The notes: generated by a model not told the origin, from the sequence alone. A DNA stretch of 64,000 bases from Aromatoleum bremense (GCF_017894365.1 NZ_CP059467.1:1550001-1614000), one strand, 5' to 3'; counted from the stretch's first letter, positions 34,417 through 44,075 are shown. A program made the numbers and translations.

Positions 34417-36102
34417 ATGTACCGATACGACGACTATGACCAGCAGCTTCTCGACGAACGCGTCGTGCAGTTTCGCGACCAGATGCGCCGCCATCTTGCC
34501 GGCGAACTGAGCGACGACGAGTTCCGTCCGCTGCGGCTGCAGAATGGCCTGTACATCCAGCGCCACGCCCCGATGTTCCGCATCTCCGTGCCGTACGGTC
34601 ACCTCGCGAGCCGCCAGTTGCGCAAGCTCGCACACCTCGCGCGCACCTACGACCGCGGCTACGCGCATTTCACGACGCGGACGAACGTTCAGTTCAACTG
34701 GTCGCCGCTGGAAGCCATCCCCGACATGCTCGGCGAACTGGCGACCGTGCAGATGCACGCGAACCAGACTTCGGGCAACGACATCCGCAACATCACCGCC
34801 GACGCGTTCGCCGGCGTCGCCGCCGATGAAATCGTCGATCCGCGCCCGTGGGCCGAGATTCTGCGCCAGTGGGCGACCTACAACCCGGAGTTCGCCTACC
34901 TGCCGCGCAAGTTCAAGATCGCATTGAACGGCGCGACCGAAGACCGCGTCGTGGTGCGGATCTACGACATCGGGCTCGACCTGAAGCGCGACGCCGACGG
35001 CAACATCGGTTTCCGCGTGCTGGTCGGCGGCGGCCTCGGTCGCACACCGATCCTCGGCGAGGAGATCGCGAGCTTCGTGCCGTGGCAGCATCTCGTCACC
35101 TACTGCGAGTCGATCCTGCGCGTCTATAACCGCTACGGCCGGCGTGACAACGTGTGGAAGGCGCGCATCAAGATCCTCGTCAAGGCGCTCGGCGCCGAGG
35201 AGTTCGCGCGCCAGGTCGAAGAGGAATGGGCGCACGTCAAGGACGGCCCGAACACGCTGACCGAAGAGGAAGTGCAGCGCGTCGCTGCGCACTTCGTCGA
35301 CCCGGACTACGAGACGCTGCCCGAGCGCAATGCGCTCTACGAGGCGCAGCTCGCCGACAGCAAGCCGTTCGCCGCGTGGGTCAAGCGCAACGTGCGCGCG
35401 CACAAGGTGCCCGGCTACGCGTCGGTGACGCTGTCGCTGAAGAAGACCGGCGTGGCGCCGGGCGACATCAGCGCCGAACAGATGGACTTCGTCGCCGACT
35501 GGGCCGACCGCTTCAGCTTCGGCGAAGCGCGCATGACGCACGAGCAGAACGTCGTCCTCGCCGACGTCAAGCTGTCGGACCTGCACACGCTGTGGCAGCT
35601 CGCGCGCGACGCCGGCCTCGCGACGCCCAACATCGGCCTGCTGACCGACATCATCTGCTGTCCGGGCGGCGACTTCTGCAGCCTCGCGAACGCGAAGTCG
35701 ATCCCGATTGCGCAGGCGATCCAGCAGCGCTTCGACGACCTCGACTATCTCTACGACATCGGCGACATCGACATCAACATCTCGGGCTGCATGAACGCCT
35801 GCGGCCACCACCACGTCGGCAACATCGGCATCCTCGGCGTCGACAAGAACGGCGAGGAGTGGTACCAGGTGACGATCGGCGGCGAGCAGGGCAACGCCAC
35901 CGCGCTCGGCAAGGTCATCGGCCCGTCGTTCGCGCGCGCGCAGATGGCCGACGTCGTCGAGAAGCTCATCGAAACCTACATCGAATACCGCCACGAGGAC
36001 GAGCGCTTCGTCGACACCGTGCATCGCCTCGGCATCGAGCCGTTCAAGCAGCGCGTGTATGGCGGCGAAGTCCAGAAGCAAAGGAAGGTGGCTCATGCCT
36101 AA
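34417..36102 (+). CDS. cysI: assimilatory sulfite reductase hemoprotein (CysI)
   Basis: A 561-residue siroheme/[4Fe-4S] reductase that converts sulfite to sulfide with six electrons. The cluster-binding cysteines are in CCPGGDFCSLANAKSIP (Cx5C) and NISGCMNACGHHHVGNIG (Cx3C). The N-terminal ferrite-like domain contains YAHFTTRTNVQFNW and QTSGNDIRNITADAFAG. Length and motifs fit CysI, though nitrite reductases are related; the cys context decides. No cysJ flavoprotein is adjacent, so electrons may come from ferredoxin (for example via the reductase at 44173) or an unlinked partner. It overlaps the DUF934 gene by eight bases. Confidence 0.92.
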   Translation: MYRYDDYDQQLLDERVVQFRDQMRRHLAGELSDDEFRPLRLQNGLYIQRHAPMFRISVPYGHLASRQLRKLAHLARTYDRGYAHFTTRTNVQFNWSPLEAIPDMLGELATVQMHANQTSGNDIRNITADAFAGVAADEIVDPRPWAEILRQWATYNPEFAYLPRKFKIALNGATEDRVVVRIYDIGLDLKRDADGNIGFRVLVGGGLGRTPILGEEIASFVPWQHLVTYCESILRVYNRYGRRDNVWKARIKILVKALGAEEFARQVEEEWAHVKDGPNTLTEEEVQRVAAHFVDPDYETLPERNALYEAQLADSKPFAAWVKRNVRAHKVPGYASVTLSLKKTGVAPGDISAEQMDFVADWADRFSFGEARMTHEQNVVLADVKLSDLHTLWQLARDAGLATPNIGLLTDIICCPGGDFCSLANAKSIPIAQAIQQRFDDLDYLYDIGDIDINISGCMNACGHHHVGNIGILGVDKNGEEWYQVTIGGEQGNATALGKVIGPSFARAQMADVVEKLIETYIEYRHEDERFVDTVHRLGIEPFKQRVYGGEVQKQRKVAHA

Positions 36103-36646
36103 GTTGATCAAGAACGGCCGGGTCGTTTCCGACGACTGGCAGATCGTCACGCTCGCCGAGGGCGAAACCGCCGCCAACGCCGTCGTGCCCCCCGGACGCG
36201 TGCTCGTCCCGCTCGCGGTGTGGCAGGCGCGTCGCGAAAAGCTTGCCGGTCGCGCCGACACCGGCGAGCTGGGGGTATGGCTCAACGGCAGCGAGGGGCC
36301 GGAGGCGCTCGCGGACAACGCCGCGCGCTTTGCGGTCATCGGCATCGATTTCCCGAAGTTCACCGACGGGCGCGGCTACTCGACCGCGACGCTGCTGCGC
36401 ACCCGCTACGGCTACAGCGGCGAATTGCGCGCGATCGGCGACGTGCTGCGCGACCAGTTCAACTACCTCACGCGCTGCGGCTTCGACGCGCTGCAGCCGC
36501 GCGCCGGCCGGTACACCGACGAGCAGCTCGAAGCGGCGACCGCGAGCCTCGCCGATTTCACCGTGCCTTACCAGGCATCGGTCACGCATCCGCAGCCGCT
36601 GTTCCGCCGCGTCGCCCGCGGCATCCCGCCGCAGGTGAAATCGTGA
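36095..36646 (+). CDS. DUF934 protein of the cys operon
   Basis: A 183-residue DUF934 protein with MPKLIKNGRVVSDDWQIVTL, IDFPKFTDGRGYSTATLLRT, ELRAIGDVLRDQFNYLTRCG and FDALQPRAG. The family always sits next to cysI or cysH in beta- and gammaproteobacteria, where it is thought to help sulfite reductase (perhaps as an electron-transfer or assembly partner), but no biochemical role is established. It starts inside the end of cysI (ATGCCTAA) and its TGA overlaps the GTG of cysH, so three genes are coupled. Confidence 0.85.
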   Translation: MPKLIKNGRVVSDDWQIVTLAEGETAANAVVPPGRVLVPLAVWQARREKLAGRADTGELGVWLNGSEGPEALADNAARFAVIGIDFPKFTDGRGYSTATLLRTRYGYSGELRAIGDVLRDQFNYLTRCGFDALQPRAGRYTDEQLEAATASLADFTVPYQASVTHPQPLFRRVARGIPPQVKS

Positions 36647-37413
36647 GCGGCGCCGTGACGCTGTTGCGCCCCGCAGCGGCGAACCCGGCGACCCGCCCGG
36701 AACTGAGCGACGCGTTGCGCGCGAGCGTCGCGACGAAATCCGCCGCGGCGCTCGAGTTCCTGCGCGCCGCGGCCGCCGAGTTCGGTTCGGCCGGCGAGCT
36801 GACGTTCGCGAACAGCTTCGGCGCCGAAGACATGGTGCTGACCGACCTGATCCTGCGCGAGGCGCTGCCGATCGAGATCTTCTCGCTCGACACCGGCCGC
36901 CTGCCGACCGAAACCTACACGCTGATCGGCGAAGTGGAGCAGCGTTACGGCGCGAAGCTGAAGATCTTCTTCCCCGACGCGACGGCAGTCGAAAACCACG
37001 TCCGCACGCATGGCATCAACGCGTTCTACGACTCGGTCGAGCTGCGCAAGGCGTGCTGCGGCGTGCGCAAGATGGAACCGCTGCGCCGCGCGCTGACCGG
37101 GAAAAAGGCGTGGATCACCGGCCTGCGCGCGGCGCAGTCGGTCACTCGCACCGGCCTGCCGCTGCGCGAGTTCGATGCCGGCAATGGGCTCGAGAAGCTC
37201 AACCCGCTGTCGGACTGGTCCGAGGCCGAGGTGTGGGCCTACATCCGCATCCACGAAGTGCCGTACAACGCGCTGCACGACCAGTTCTACCCGAGCATCG
37301 GCTGCGCGCCCTGCACGCGCGCGATCGCACTCGGCGAGGACGTCCGCGCCGGGCGCTGGTGGTGGGAAGATCCCGCATCGAAGGAATGCGGGCTGCACGT
37401 CAAGAAGGGCTGA
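36643..37413 (+). CDS. cysH: adenosine 5'-phosphosulfate reductase (assimilatory, APS-type CysH)
   Basis: A 256-residue reductase. Besides the catalytic Cys in ECGLH near the C-terminus, it has two Cys pairs (KACCGVRKMEPL at about residue 137 and GCAPCTRAIALG at about 220) that bind a [4Fe-4S] cluster. This pattern marks APS reductases, as opposed to E. coli PAPS reductase. It takes APS from CysDN directly, producing sulfite for CysI, and so no APS kinase is needed. Start chosen as GTG at 36643, overlapping the DUF934 stop as GTGA; the upstream open frame is a shadow. It is followed by a small ORF and cysD. Confidence 0.9.
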   Translation: MSGAVTLLRPAAANPATRPELSDALRASVATKSAAALEFLRAAAAEFGSAGELTFANSFGAEDMVLTDLILREALPIEIFSLDTGRLPTETYTLIGEVEQRYGAKLKIFFPDATAVENHVRTHGINAFYDSVELRKACCGVRKMEPLRRALTGKKAWITGLRAAQSVTRTGLPLREFDAGNGLEKLNPLSDWSEAEVWAYIRIHEVPYNALHDQFYPSIGCAPCTRAIALGEDVRAGRWWWEDPASKECGLHVKKG

Positions 37414-37416
37414 GCC

Positions 37417-37563
37417 ATGAATCGCCGCCTCGACGACGCCACTGTGCACCTCTCGGCTGCCGCCCCGTACTCGCGTCCCGGCCTGCGCCGCCGCTTCTCG
37501 GCGCTGCGCGCCGGGCTGAAAGCCGCATTGCGCGCGCTGCGCGCCTCGAACATCAAACGTTAA
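37417..37563 (+). CDS. 48-residue basic ORF between cysH and cysD
   Basis: ATG at 37417, three bases after the cysH stop, opens a 48-codon frame (MNRRLDDATVHLSAAAPYSR, RRRFSALRAGLKAALRALRA) ending nine bases before the cysD ATG. AAGGG lies eight bases upstream. Thirteen Arg/Lys and an amphipathic helix suggest a soluble basic peptide. No family recognised; it may be a coupling ORF that keeps ribosomes engaged across the gap, or noncoding. Confidence is limited by its size. Confidence 0.35.
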   Translation: MNRRLDDATVHLSAAAPYSRPGLRRRFSALRAGLKAALRALRASNIKR

Positions 37564-37572
37564 GAAACGACC

Positions 37573-38487
37573 ATGTCCACGCTCACCAGACAAACCCTGA
37601 CCCATCTCGACTGGCTCGAAGCCGAGGCGATCCACATCCTGCGCGAAGTCGCCGGCCAGTGTTCGAACCCGGTGCTGCTGTTCTCCGGCGGCAAGGACTC
37701 GATCTGCATGCTGCGGCTCGCCGAGAAGGCCTTCCGCCCAGGCCGCTTCCCATTCCCGCTGATGCACATCGATACCGGCCACAACTACCGGGAAGTCATC
37801 GACTTCCGCGACAAGCGCGCCGCCGAGCTCGGCGAACGGCTGATCGTGCGCTCGGTCGAGGACTCGATGGCGCGCGGCACGGTGGTGCTGAAGACGCCCG
37901 ACGAGTCGCGCAACAAGCACCAGTCGGTGACGCTGCTCGAAGCGATCGAGGAATTCGGTTTCAACGCCTGCATCGGCGGCGCGCGGCGCGACGAGGAAAA
38001 GGCGCGCGCCAAGGAGCGGATCATGAGCTTCCGCGACGAGTTCGGCCAGTGGGACCCGAAGAACCAGCGCCCCGAGCTGTGGAACCTGTACAACGCGCGC
38101 AGCCACAAGGGCGAGAACATCCGCGCGTTCCCGATCAGCAACTGGACCGAGCTCGACGTGTGGCAGTACATCGAGCGCGAGCAGCTCGAACTACCGTCGA
38201 TCTACTTCGCCCATGTCCGCCCGGTCGTGCGCAAGAACGGCCTGCTGCAGCCGGTCACCGACGTCACCCCAGCCAAGCCCGGCGACGTCGTCGAGAACGT
38301 CCAGGTGCGCTTTCGCACCGTCGGCGACATCACCTGCACGGCCCCGGTCGAATCCGATGCCGACACCGTCGCGAAGATACTCCTTGAGACCGCGACGACG
38401 ACGATCACCGAACGCGGCGCGACGCGGATGGACGACCAGACTTCGGACGCCTCGATGGAGCAGCGGAAGAAGGAAGGGTATTTCTGA
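37573..38487 (+). CDS. cysD: sulfate adenylyltransferase subunit 2 (CysD)
   Basis: A 304-residue PP-loop ATP pyrophosphatase: SGGKDSICMLRLAEKAFRPG near residue 38, then HIDTGHNYREVIDFRD, ACIGGARRDEEKARAKERIM and the C-terminal ISNWTELDVWQYIEREQLEL. With CysN it makes APS from sulfate and ATP. It ends in ...SMEQRKKEGYF, as usual for CysD. Unusually, the cysN gene does not follow immediately but after a 460-base spacer carrying inverted repeats. Confidence 0.95.
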   Translation: MSTLTRQTLTHLDWLEAEAIHILREVAGQCSNPVLLFSGGKDSICMLRLAEKAFRPGRFPFPLMHIDTGHNYREVIDFRDKRAAELGERLIVRSVEDSMARGTVVLKTPDESRNKHQSVTLLEAIEEFGFNACIGGARRDEEKARAKERIMSFRDEFGQWDPKNQRPELWNLYNARSHKGENIRAFPISNWTELDVWQYIEREQLELPSIYFAHVRPVVRKNGLLQPVTDVTPAKPGDVVENVQVRFRTVGDITCTAPVESDADTVAKILLETATTTITERGATRMDDQTSDASMEQRKKEGYF

Positions 38488-38947
38488 GGGGCTGCGGGGA
38501 GTTTGTATTCGGAGTGCTGCTAATCGAGCGGAGCGGGGAATTTGCTCCGCGGCTGCGGAACTCGCCCTTCGGGCTCAGACAGTCCTCGCCGCTGCGCAAA
38601 CACCCCGCCCCGCTCTGACAGTGTGCCGGCTCGGGCGAAAGGAATCAGGAGCGGTGGTTGATCGATGCCGGCGCAGTGAAGCTGACGAATTAACGACGCG
38701 GGGAAACGCAGCTCGAATCGGAAAACAGAACCCCGCATCCGGTTTTGCCCTCCCGCCCAACCCAGAACGTAGCCGGGGACGGGTGGGGTGTTCGTGGCGC
38801 GGGCGAGGACTGTCTGAGCGAGCGCAGCGAAGCGAGTTCCGCAGCCCGCAGAACGAATACCCCACCCGGCCCCGGCGGGCAGGCACCCCCCGAGACCGCA
38901 TCGACCTTTAAGCCGCAACAGAAATTTTGGAAAGATCTGAAGGAACC
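38488..38947. repeat. repeat-bearing spacer splitting cysD and cysN
   Basis: No coding sequence recognised. Two blocks form a large inverted repeat. Left: GGCTGCGGAACTCGC at 38551-38565 and GCTCAGACAGTCCTCGCC at 38573-38590. Right: GGCGAGGACTGTCTGAGC at 38802-38819 and GCGAGTTCCGCAGCC at 38832-38846. Each pair is exact, with slightly different linkers between. Weaker symmetry extends to AACACCCC/GGGGTGTT. The DNA between (38611-38783) has no clear feature. It resembles a dispersed intergenic repeat (MITE- or REP-like). AAGGA lies just before the cysN start at 38948. Confidence 0.6.
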
Positions 38948-40234
38948 ATGACCATGTCCGCCCTTGAAAACCTGCCCGACACCGACCACGGCCTGCTGCG
39001 CTTCCTGACCTGCGGCAGCGTCGATGACGGCAAGAGCACCCTGATCGGCCGCCTGCTGTTCGACACCAAGACGATCCTCGCCGACACGCTCCACGCGATC
39101 GAAAAGACCTCGGCCAAGCGCGGCATGACCGCCGTCGATCTGTCGCTGCTCACCGACGGCCTGCAGGCCGAGCGCGAACAGGGCATCACGATCGACGTCG
39201 CCTACCGCTACTTCTCGACCGGCACCCGCAAGTACATCATCGCCGACGCGCCCGGCCACGAGCAGTACACACGCAACATGGTGACCGCCGCCTCGACCGC
39301 GAACCTCGCGATCATCCTCGTCGATGCGAGAAAAGGCGTGCTGACGCAGACGCGCCGCCACTCGTACCTCGCGAGCCTGGTCGGCATCCCGCACCTGCTC
39401 GTCGCCGTCAACAAGATGGACCTCGTCGACTACGACGAGGCCGTGTTCGAGCGCATCAAGGCGGACTACCTCGCCTTTGGGGCCAAGCTCGGCATCAAGG
39501 ATGTGCGCTTCATCCCGTTGTCGGCGCTTAACGGCGACATGATCGTCGACCGCGGCGAACGGCTGTCGTGGTACGACGGCCCGACGCTGCTCGAGATCCT
39601 CGAGGCGGTGCCGGCGGCGCACACCGAACAGGCCGAGAACTTCCGCTTCCCGGTGCAGTTCGTCTGCCGCCCGCACGATTCGGCGAACCCGGAATTGCAC
39701 GACTACCGCGGCTTCATGGGGCGGGTCGAATCCGGCGAGATTGCCATCGGCGACGCCGTCACCGTGCTGCCGTCGGGGCGCATCAGTTCTGTCCGCGACA
39801 TCCAGATCGGCGGCGTGAGCCAGTTGCGCGCGATCCACGAACAGTCCGTCACGCTGCTGCTGGCCGACGAAATCGACATCTCGCGCGGCGACATGATCGT
39901 CAAGAGCGCCGAGCAGCCGCAGGCGCTGAAGGAGATCGACGCGACCGTGTGCTGGCTGTCCGAAACCCCGATGTCGCCGGCACGCACTTACCTGCTGCGC
40001 CACACGACGCGCGAAGTGAAGGCGAAGATCGCGAAAATCGACTACCGGCTCGACGTCAACACACTGGAACATGAACCCGTGACGACGCTCGCGATGAACG
40101 ATATCGCGAACCTGACACTCAAACTCGCCCAGCCGGTTTTCGCCGATCCTTACACCGACAATCGCGCCACCGGCGCTTTCATCGTCATCGATGAAAGCAC
40201 GAACAACACCGTCGGTGCCGGAATGATCCGCTGA
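38948..40234 (+). CDS. cysN: sulfate adenylyltransferase subunit 1, GTPase (CysN)
   Basis: A 428-residue EF-Tu-like GTPase: G1 GSVDDGKSTLIGRLLFDTK, switch region EREQGITIDVAYRYF, G3 DAPGHEQYTRNMVTAAS, G4 AVNKMDLVDY, then beta-barrel domains. GTP hydrolysis drives APS formation by CysD. There is no C-terminal APS-kinase (CysC) domain, consistent with the APS-type CysH here. The start at 38948 has AAGGA two bases from the ATG region; the family opening ENLPDTDHGLLRFLTCG follows. It is the last gene of the sulfate operon. Confidence 0.94.
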   Translation: MTMSALENLPDTDHGLLRFLTCGSVDDGKSTLIGRLLFDTKTILADTLHAIEKTSAKRGMTAVDLSLLTDGLQAEREQGITIDVAYRYFSTGTRKYIIADAPGHEQYTRNMVTAASTANLAIILVDARKGVLTQTRRHSYLASLVGIPHLLVAVNKMDLVDYDEAVFERIKADYLAFGAKLGIKDVRFIPLSALNGDMIVDRGERLSWYDGPTLLEILEAVPAAHTEQAENFRFPVQFVCRPHDSANPELHDYRGFMGRVESGEIAIGDAVTVLPSGRISSVRDIQIGGVSQLRAIHEQSVTLLLADEIDISRGDMIVKSAEQPQALKEIDATVCWLSETPMSPARTYLLRHTTREVKAKIAKIDYRLDVNTLEHEPVTTLAMNDIANLTLKLAQPVFADPYTDNRATGAFIVIDESTNNTVGAGMIR

Positions 40235-40273
40235 ACCTGCCCTGCCTGAACACCTGCATCCCCTGCCGCCCCT

Positions 40274-40290
40274 GGCGCCGTCACGGCGCC
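40274..40290. terminator. hairpin after cysN
   Basis: GGCGCCG at 40274-40280 pairs with CGGCGCC at 40284-40290 over a three-base loop. It is located 40 bases after the cysN stop and 101 bases before the next gene. No T run follows, so termination strength is unsure. Confidence 0.4.
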
Positions 40291-40390
40291 GGGGGCGCAA
40301 CGCCTTCCCCGTCGACCCCCGGCGTGTGGGAAAATGGCGGCTTGCCCGATTTCCGGCTGCAGGGCACAGCGAGCAACATAGAAGACGAAC

Positions 40391-41647
40391 ATGAAATCTG
40401 TCGATGACTTTCGCCTGCGGTTCGGCAGCAGGGAATATGTGCCGATCATGATTGGCGGGATGGGCGTCGACATCTCGACGTCGGACCTGTCGCTCGAAGC
40501 CGCGCGACTGGGCGGCATCGGGCATATCTCGGACGCGATGGTCCCGACTGTCAGCGACCGCCGCTACGACACGAAGTACGTGCGCGACAAGCTCAAGTTC
40601 TACAAGTACAACGTCGCGAACGCCGACAAGTCCGAAGTGCAGTTCGACCTCGGCCTGCTCGCCGAAGCCACAGAAACGCATGTGCGCCGGACAATGGAGC
40701 GCAAGCGCGGCGACGGCCTGATCTTCATCAACTGCATGGAAAAGCTGACGATGAACGGGCCCAAGGACACGCTGCGCGTGCGCCTGCGCTCGGCGCTCGA
40801 CGCCGGTATCGACGGCATCACGCTCGCCGCCGGCCTGCATCTGGGTTCGTTCGCGCTGATCGAGGATCACCCGCGCTTTCGCGACGTCAAGCTCGGCATC
40901 ATCGTGTCGTCGCTGCGCGCGCTGCTGCTGTTCCTGCGCAAGTCGGCGCGCACCAACCGCCTGCCCGACTACGTCGTCGTCGAAGGCCCGCTCGCGGGCG
41001 GCCATCTCGGCTTCGGCATGGACTGGGCGAAGTACGACCTGCACGCGATCGTCGCCGAGATCCAGGATTACCTGAAGGCCGAAAAACTCGACATCCCGCT
41101 GATCCCGGCCGGCGGCATCTTCACCGGCAGCGACGCGGTGTCCTTCCTCGACGCGGGCGCCGCGGCGGTGCAGGTGGCGACGCGCTTCACCGTGTCGCAC
41201 GAATGCGGACTGCCGCCGGCAGTGCAGCAGCACTACTTCGGAGCGCACGAAGAAGACATCGAGGTCAACAACACCTCGCCGACCGGCTACCCGATGCGCA
41301 TGCTCAAGAGCAGCCCGTCGATCGGCGCCGGCATCCGCCCGAACTGCGAAGCCTACGGCTACCTGCTCGACGCGAACGGCAACTGCGCGTACATCACCGC
41401 CTACAACCGCGAGCTCGCCGCGCACCCGGACGCGCGGCGCCTGCGCGTGATGGACAAGACCTGCCTGTGCACGCACATGCGCAACTTCGACTGCTGGACC
41501 TGCGGCCACTACACGTACCGGCTCAAGGACACGACGCACAGGCGGCCGGACGGCACGTACCAGATCCTCAGCGCGGAACACATCTTCCACGACTACCAGT
41601 ACAGCAAGGACAACCGCATCGCGTTGCCGCCGGCCGAACAGGCCTGA
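40391..41647 (+). CDS. nitronate monooxygenase (2-nitropropane dioxygenase)-family flavoprotein
   Basis: A 418-residue TIM-barrel FMN protein. Family features are PIMIGGMGVDISTSDLSLEA, ARLGGIGHISDAMVPT, VVVEGPLAGGHLGFGM, and IPLIPAGGIFTGSDAVSFLD plus GAAAVQVATRFTVSHECG. Typical members oxidise nitronates or act as related oxidoreductases. The C-terminus has an unusual cysteine cluster, KTCLCTHMRNFDCWTCGHYT (about residue 355), which could bind a metal or iron-sulfur centre. It is separated from cysN by a hairpin and is probably independently transcribed. Confidence 0.78.
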   Translation: MKSVDDFRLRFGSREYVPIMIGGMGVDISTSDLSLEAARLGGIGHISDAMVPTVSDRRYDTKYVRDKLKFYKYNVANADKSEVQFDLGLLAEATETHVRRTMERKRGDGLIFINCMEKLTMNGPKDTLRVRLRSALDAGIDGITLAAGLHLGSFALIEDHPRFRDVKLGIIVSSLRALLLFLRKSARTNRLPDYVVVEGPLAGGHLGFGMDWAKYDLHAIVAEIQDYLKAEKLDIPLIPAGGIFTGSDAVSFLDAGAAAVQVATRFTVSHECGLPPAVQQHYFGAHEEDIEVNNTSPTGYPMRMLKSSPSIGAGIRPNCEAYGYLLDANGNCAYITAYNRELAAHPDARRLRVMDKTCLCTHMRNFDCWTCGHYTYRLKDTTHRRPDGTYQILSAEHIFHDYQYSKDNRIALPPAEQA

Positions 41648-41835
41648 AGCCGCCCGGACCGCTTGAAGGGAGCGCACGCCCCGCGGCGGCCGCTCCCTTG
41701 TTCGTCTTTCGCCCACGGTCGCGCAGCCCGTCGTCGCCCTGTCAGCGGGAACGCTTCGCTCGCGCTACACTCAGACGAGCGGATGCATGACGCATTGCAC
41801 CTCGCACGCATGCATCGGCGTTCGAAGGAACCGGC

Positions 41836-43281
41836 ATGCACGCTGCGATGCGACGACTGGGCACCCTGCTTTTTCTGCTGTTCGGCCTCAGCTTGGGCCT
41901 CGGCGTGCCTGTCGATGGGCGGACGGCCGAAACTGCGGCCGCGAAAGTGGTCGCGCTGCGCCTGGACGGCGTCATCGGCCCGGCGACATCCGACTTCGTC
42001 AGCCGCGGCTTGGCGCGCGCGCGTTCGGAGAACGCCCGACTCGTCGTCATCGAGATGGACACCCCCGGAGGGCTCGACGCCTCGATGCGCGTCATCATCC
42101 GCGAAATCCTCGCATCACCGATACCGATCGCGACTTACGTCAGCCCCGGCGGCGCACGCGCCGCCAGCGCAGGCACCTACATCCTCTATGCGAGCCACAT
42201 CGCCGCGATGGCGCCGGCGACGAATCTGGGCGCCGCGACGCCGGTCGCGATCGGTGCGCCGGGAAGCGGAAAACCGCCTGCCGAAGACGATGATCCGGCT
42301 GCCAGGCAGCCCGGCAAGGATGGCGACAGTGCCGACCAGGCCGCCGCACCGAAACCGCCGCGTGGCGACGCGATGAGGGCGAAGATCGAGAACGACGCCG
42401 CCGCCTATCTGCGCAGCCTCGCCCAGCTTCGCGGCCGCAACGCGGACTTCGCCGAACGCGCAGTGCGGGAGGCGGCGAGCCTGTCGGCCGACGAAGCGCT
42501 CAAGGGGGGCGTCATCGATGTGGTCGCGAGCGACCTGAAAGATCTGCTGGTGCGGATTGACGGCCGCACCGTGAAGCTCGACAGCGGCAACGTGGTGCAG
42601 CTGGCCACGACGGGCGCCGAGGTCGAACGGATCGTGCCCGACTGGCGCAACCGCCTCCTGTCGATCCTCTCGAATCCGCAACTCGCGCTGGTGCTGATGA
42701 TGATCGGCATCTACGGCCTGTTCTTCGAATTCACCAGCCCGGGCTTCGGCGTCCCCGGGGTCGCCGGGCTGATCTGCCTGCTGGTCGCGCTGTATGCGTT
42801 CCAGTTGCTGCCGGTCAACTGGACCGGGGTCGCGCTGATCGCGATCGGCGCAACGCTGATGCTCGCCGAAGCCTTCCTGCCGAGCTTCGGCGCGCTCGGC
42901 GTCGGCGGCATCGTCGCCTTCGTCATCGGCGGCCTGTTCCTGATGGACACCGAGGCGCCCGGCTTCGGCATCCCCCTGCCGTTCATCATCGGACTCGCTC
43001 TCGTCAGCGCCGCGCTGATTCTCGCGGTCGGCAGCCTTGCCGCGCGAACCCGCAAGCGGGCCGTCGTCAGCGGCCGCGAAGCGCTGGTGGACAGCATCGG
43101 CACGGTCACGGTCGTGTCGGGCGACGGCAGCTGGGCGCAGGTGCAAGGCGAATCCTGGCGCGTCACGGCATCCGAACCCCTGGCACGGGGCGACCGGGTG
43201 CGCGTCGTCGGCATGAGCGGCCTGACACTGCAGGTCGAACGACTCGCACCCACCCATTCTGCGATCGAAAGGAGTTCCTGA
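41836..43281 (+). CDS. NfeD-family membrane-bound serine protease (long form)
   Basis: A 481-residue protein. A signal peptide ([20 protein letters not shown]) is followed by a ClpP-like protease domain: [19 protein letters not shown], the Ser in [16 protein letters not shown] (about 111) and the Lys in [20 protein letters not shown] (about 182). Next come four to five membrane helices and a C-terminal OB-like NfeD domain. Long NfeD proteins cleave the C-terminal region of stomatin-like partners. The next gene is such a slipin, starting at 43281 with a TGATG overlap. Residues 155-180 are a low-complexity Pro/Asp insert. Confidence 0.87.
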   Translation: MHAAMRRLGTLLFLLFGLSLGLGVPVDGRTAETAAAKVVALRLDGVIGPATSDFVSRGLARARSENARLVVIEMDTPGGLDASMRVIIREILASPIPIATYVSPGGARAASAGTYILYASHIAAMAPATNLGAATPVAIGAPGSGKPPAEDDDPAARQPGKDGDSADQAAAPKPPRGDAMRAKIENDAAAYLRSLAQLRGRNADFAERAVREAASLSADEALKGGVIDVVASDLKDLLVRIDGRTVKLDSGNVVQLATTGAEVERIVPDWRNRLLSILSNPQLALVLMMIGIYGLFFEFTSPGFGVPGVAGLICLLVALYAFQLLPVNWTGVALIAIGATLMLAEAFLPSFGALGVGGIVAFVIGGLFLMDTEAPGFGIPLPFIIGLALVSAALILAVGSLAARTRKRAVVSGREALVDSIGTVTVVSGDGSWAQVQGESWRVTASEPLARGDRVRVVGMSGLTLQVERLAPTHSAIERSS

Positions 43282-44075
43282 TGATGTACGACTTCAACCT
43301 CGGCCTCGGCACCGTGCTGCTGATCCTGATCGCGCTCGTCGTGGGTTCGATCCGGATCCTGCGGGAATATGAGCGCGGCGTGATCTTCATGCTCGGACGC
43401 TTCTGGAAGGTCAAGGGCCCCGGCCTGGTGATCGTGATTCCCGGCATCCAGCAGATGGTCAAGGTCGACCTGCGCGTCGTGACGATGGACGTGCCGAGCC
43501 AGGATGTGATCTCGCGTGACAACGTCTCGGTGAAGGTCAACGCGATCGTGTTCTTCCGCGTCGTCGACCCCGAGAAGGCGATCATCCAGGTCGAAAACTA
43601 CATGGTGGCGACCAGCCAGCTCGCGCAGACGACGCTGCGCGCGGTGCTCGGCAAGCACGAACTCGACGAGATGCTCGCCGAACGCGAACGGCTGAACCTC
43701 GACGTGCAGCAGATCCTCGACGCGCAGACCGATGCGTGGGGCATCAAGGTCACGAACGTCGAGATCAAGCACGTCGACCTCAACGAGACGATGGTGCGCG
43801 CAATCGCCCGGCAGGCCGAAGCCGAGCGCGAGCGGCGCGCGAAGGTAATCCATGCCGAAGGCGAGAAGCAGGCGGCCGAAAGCCTGATGGAAGCGGCCGA
43901 GATGCTGTCGCGCCAGCCCGCCGCGATGCAGCTGCGCTACCTGCAGACACTGACGCAGGTCGCTGGCGAAAAATCCTCGACGATCGTCTTCCCGGTGCCG
44001 GTCGACCTGCTCAAGGGATTCCTCGAAGCCGGCGGCTCGCGCCCCGTCATGCCGACTCGGCCGCCGCAAGCCTGA
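43281..44075 (+). CDS. slipin/stomatin-family (SPFH) protein
   Basis: A 264-residue SPFH protein: an N-terminal membrane segment ([20 protein letters not shown]), then [40 protein letters not shown] and [20 protein letters not shown]. The C-terminal coiled coil has [20 protein letters not shown]. Slipins form large oligomers in membrane microdomains and pair with NfeD proteases (family knowledge). Its start overlaps the nfeD stop, confirming the pair. Confidence 0.9.
   Translation: MMYDFNLGLGTVLLILIALVVGSIRILREYERGVIFMLGRFWKVKGPGLVIVIPGIQQMVKVDLRVVTMDVPSQDVISRDNVSVKVNAIVFFRVVDPEKAIIQVENYMVATSQLAQTTLRAVLGKHELDEMLAERERLNLDVQQILDAQTDAWGIKVTNVEIKHVDLNETMVRAIARQAEAERERRAKVIHAEGEKQAAESLMEAAEMLSRQPAAMQLRYLQTLTQVAGEKSSTIVFPVPVDLLKGFLEAGGSRPVMPTRPPQA

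Noticed and set aside
34375..36363. 662-codon minus-strand ORF opposite cysI
   Set aside because: Shadow of cysI, which has intact Fe-S cysteines.
38690..41716. 1008-codon minus-strand ORF over cysN and the flavoprotein
   Set aside because: Spans two genuine plus-strand genes and lacks any domain.
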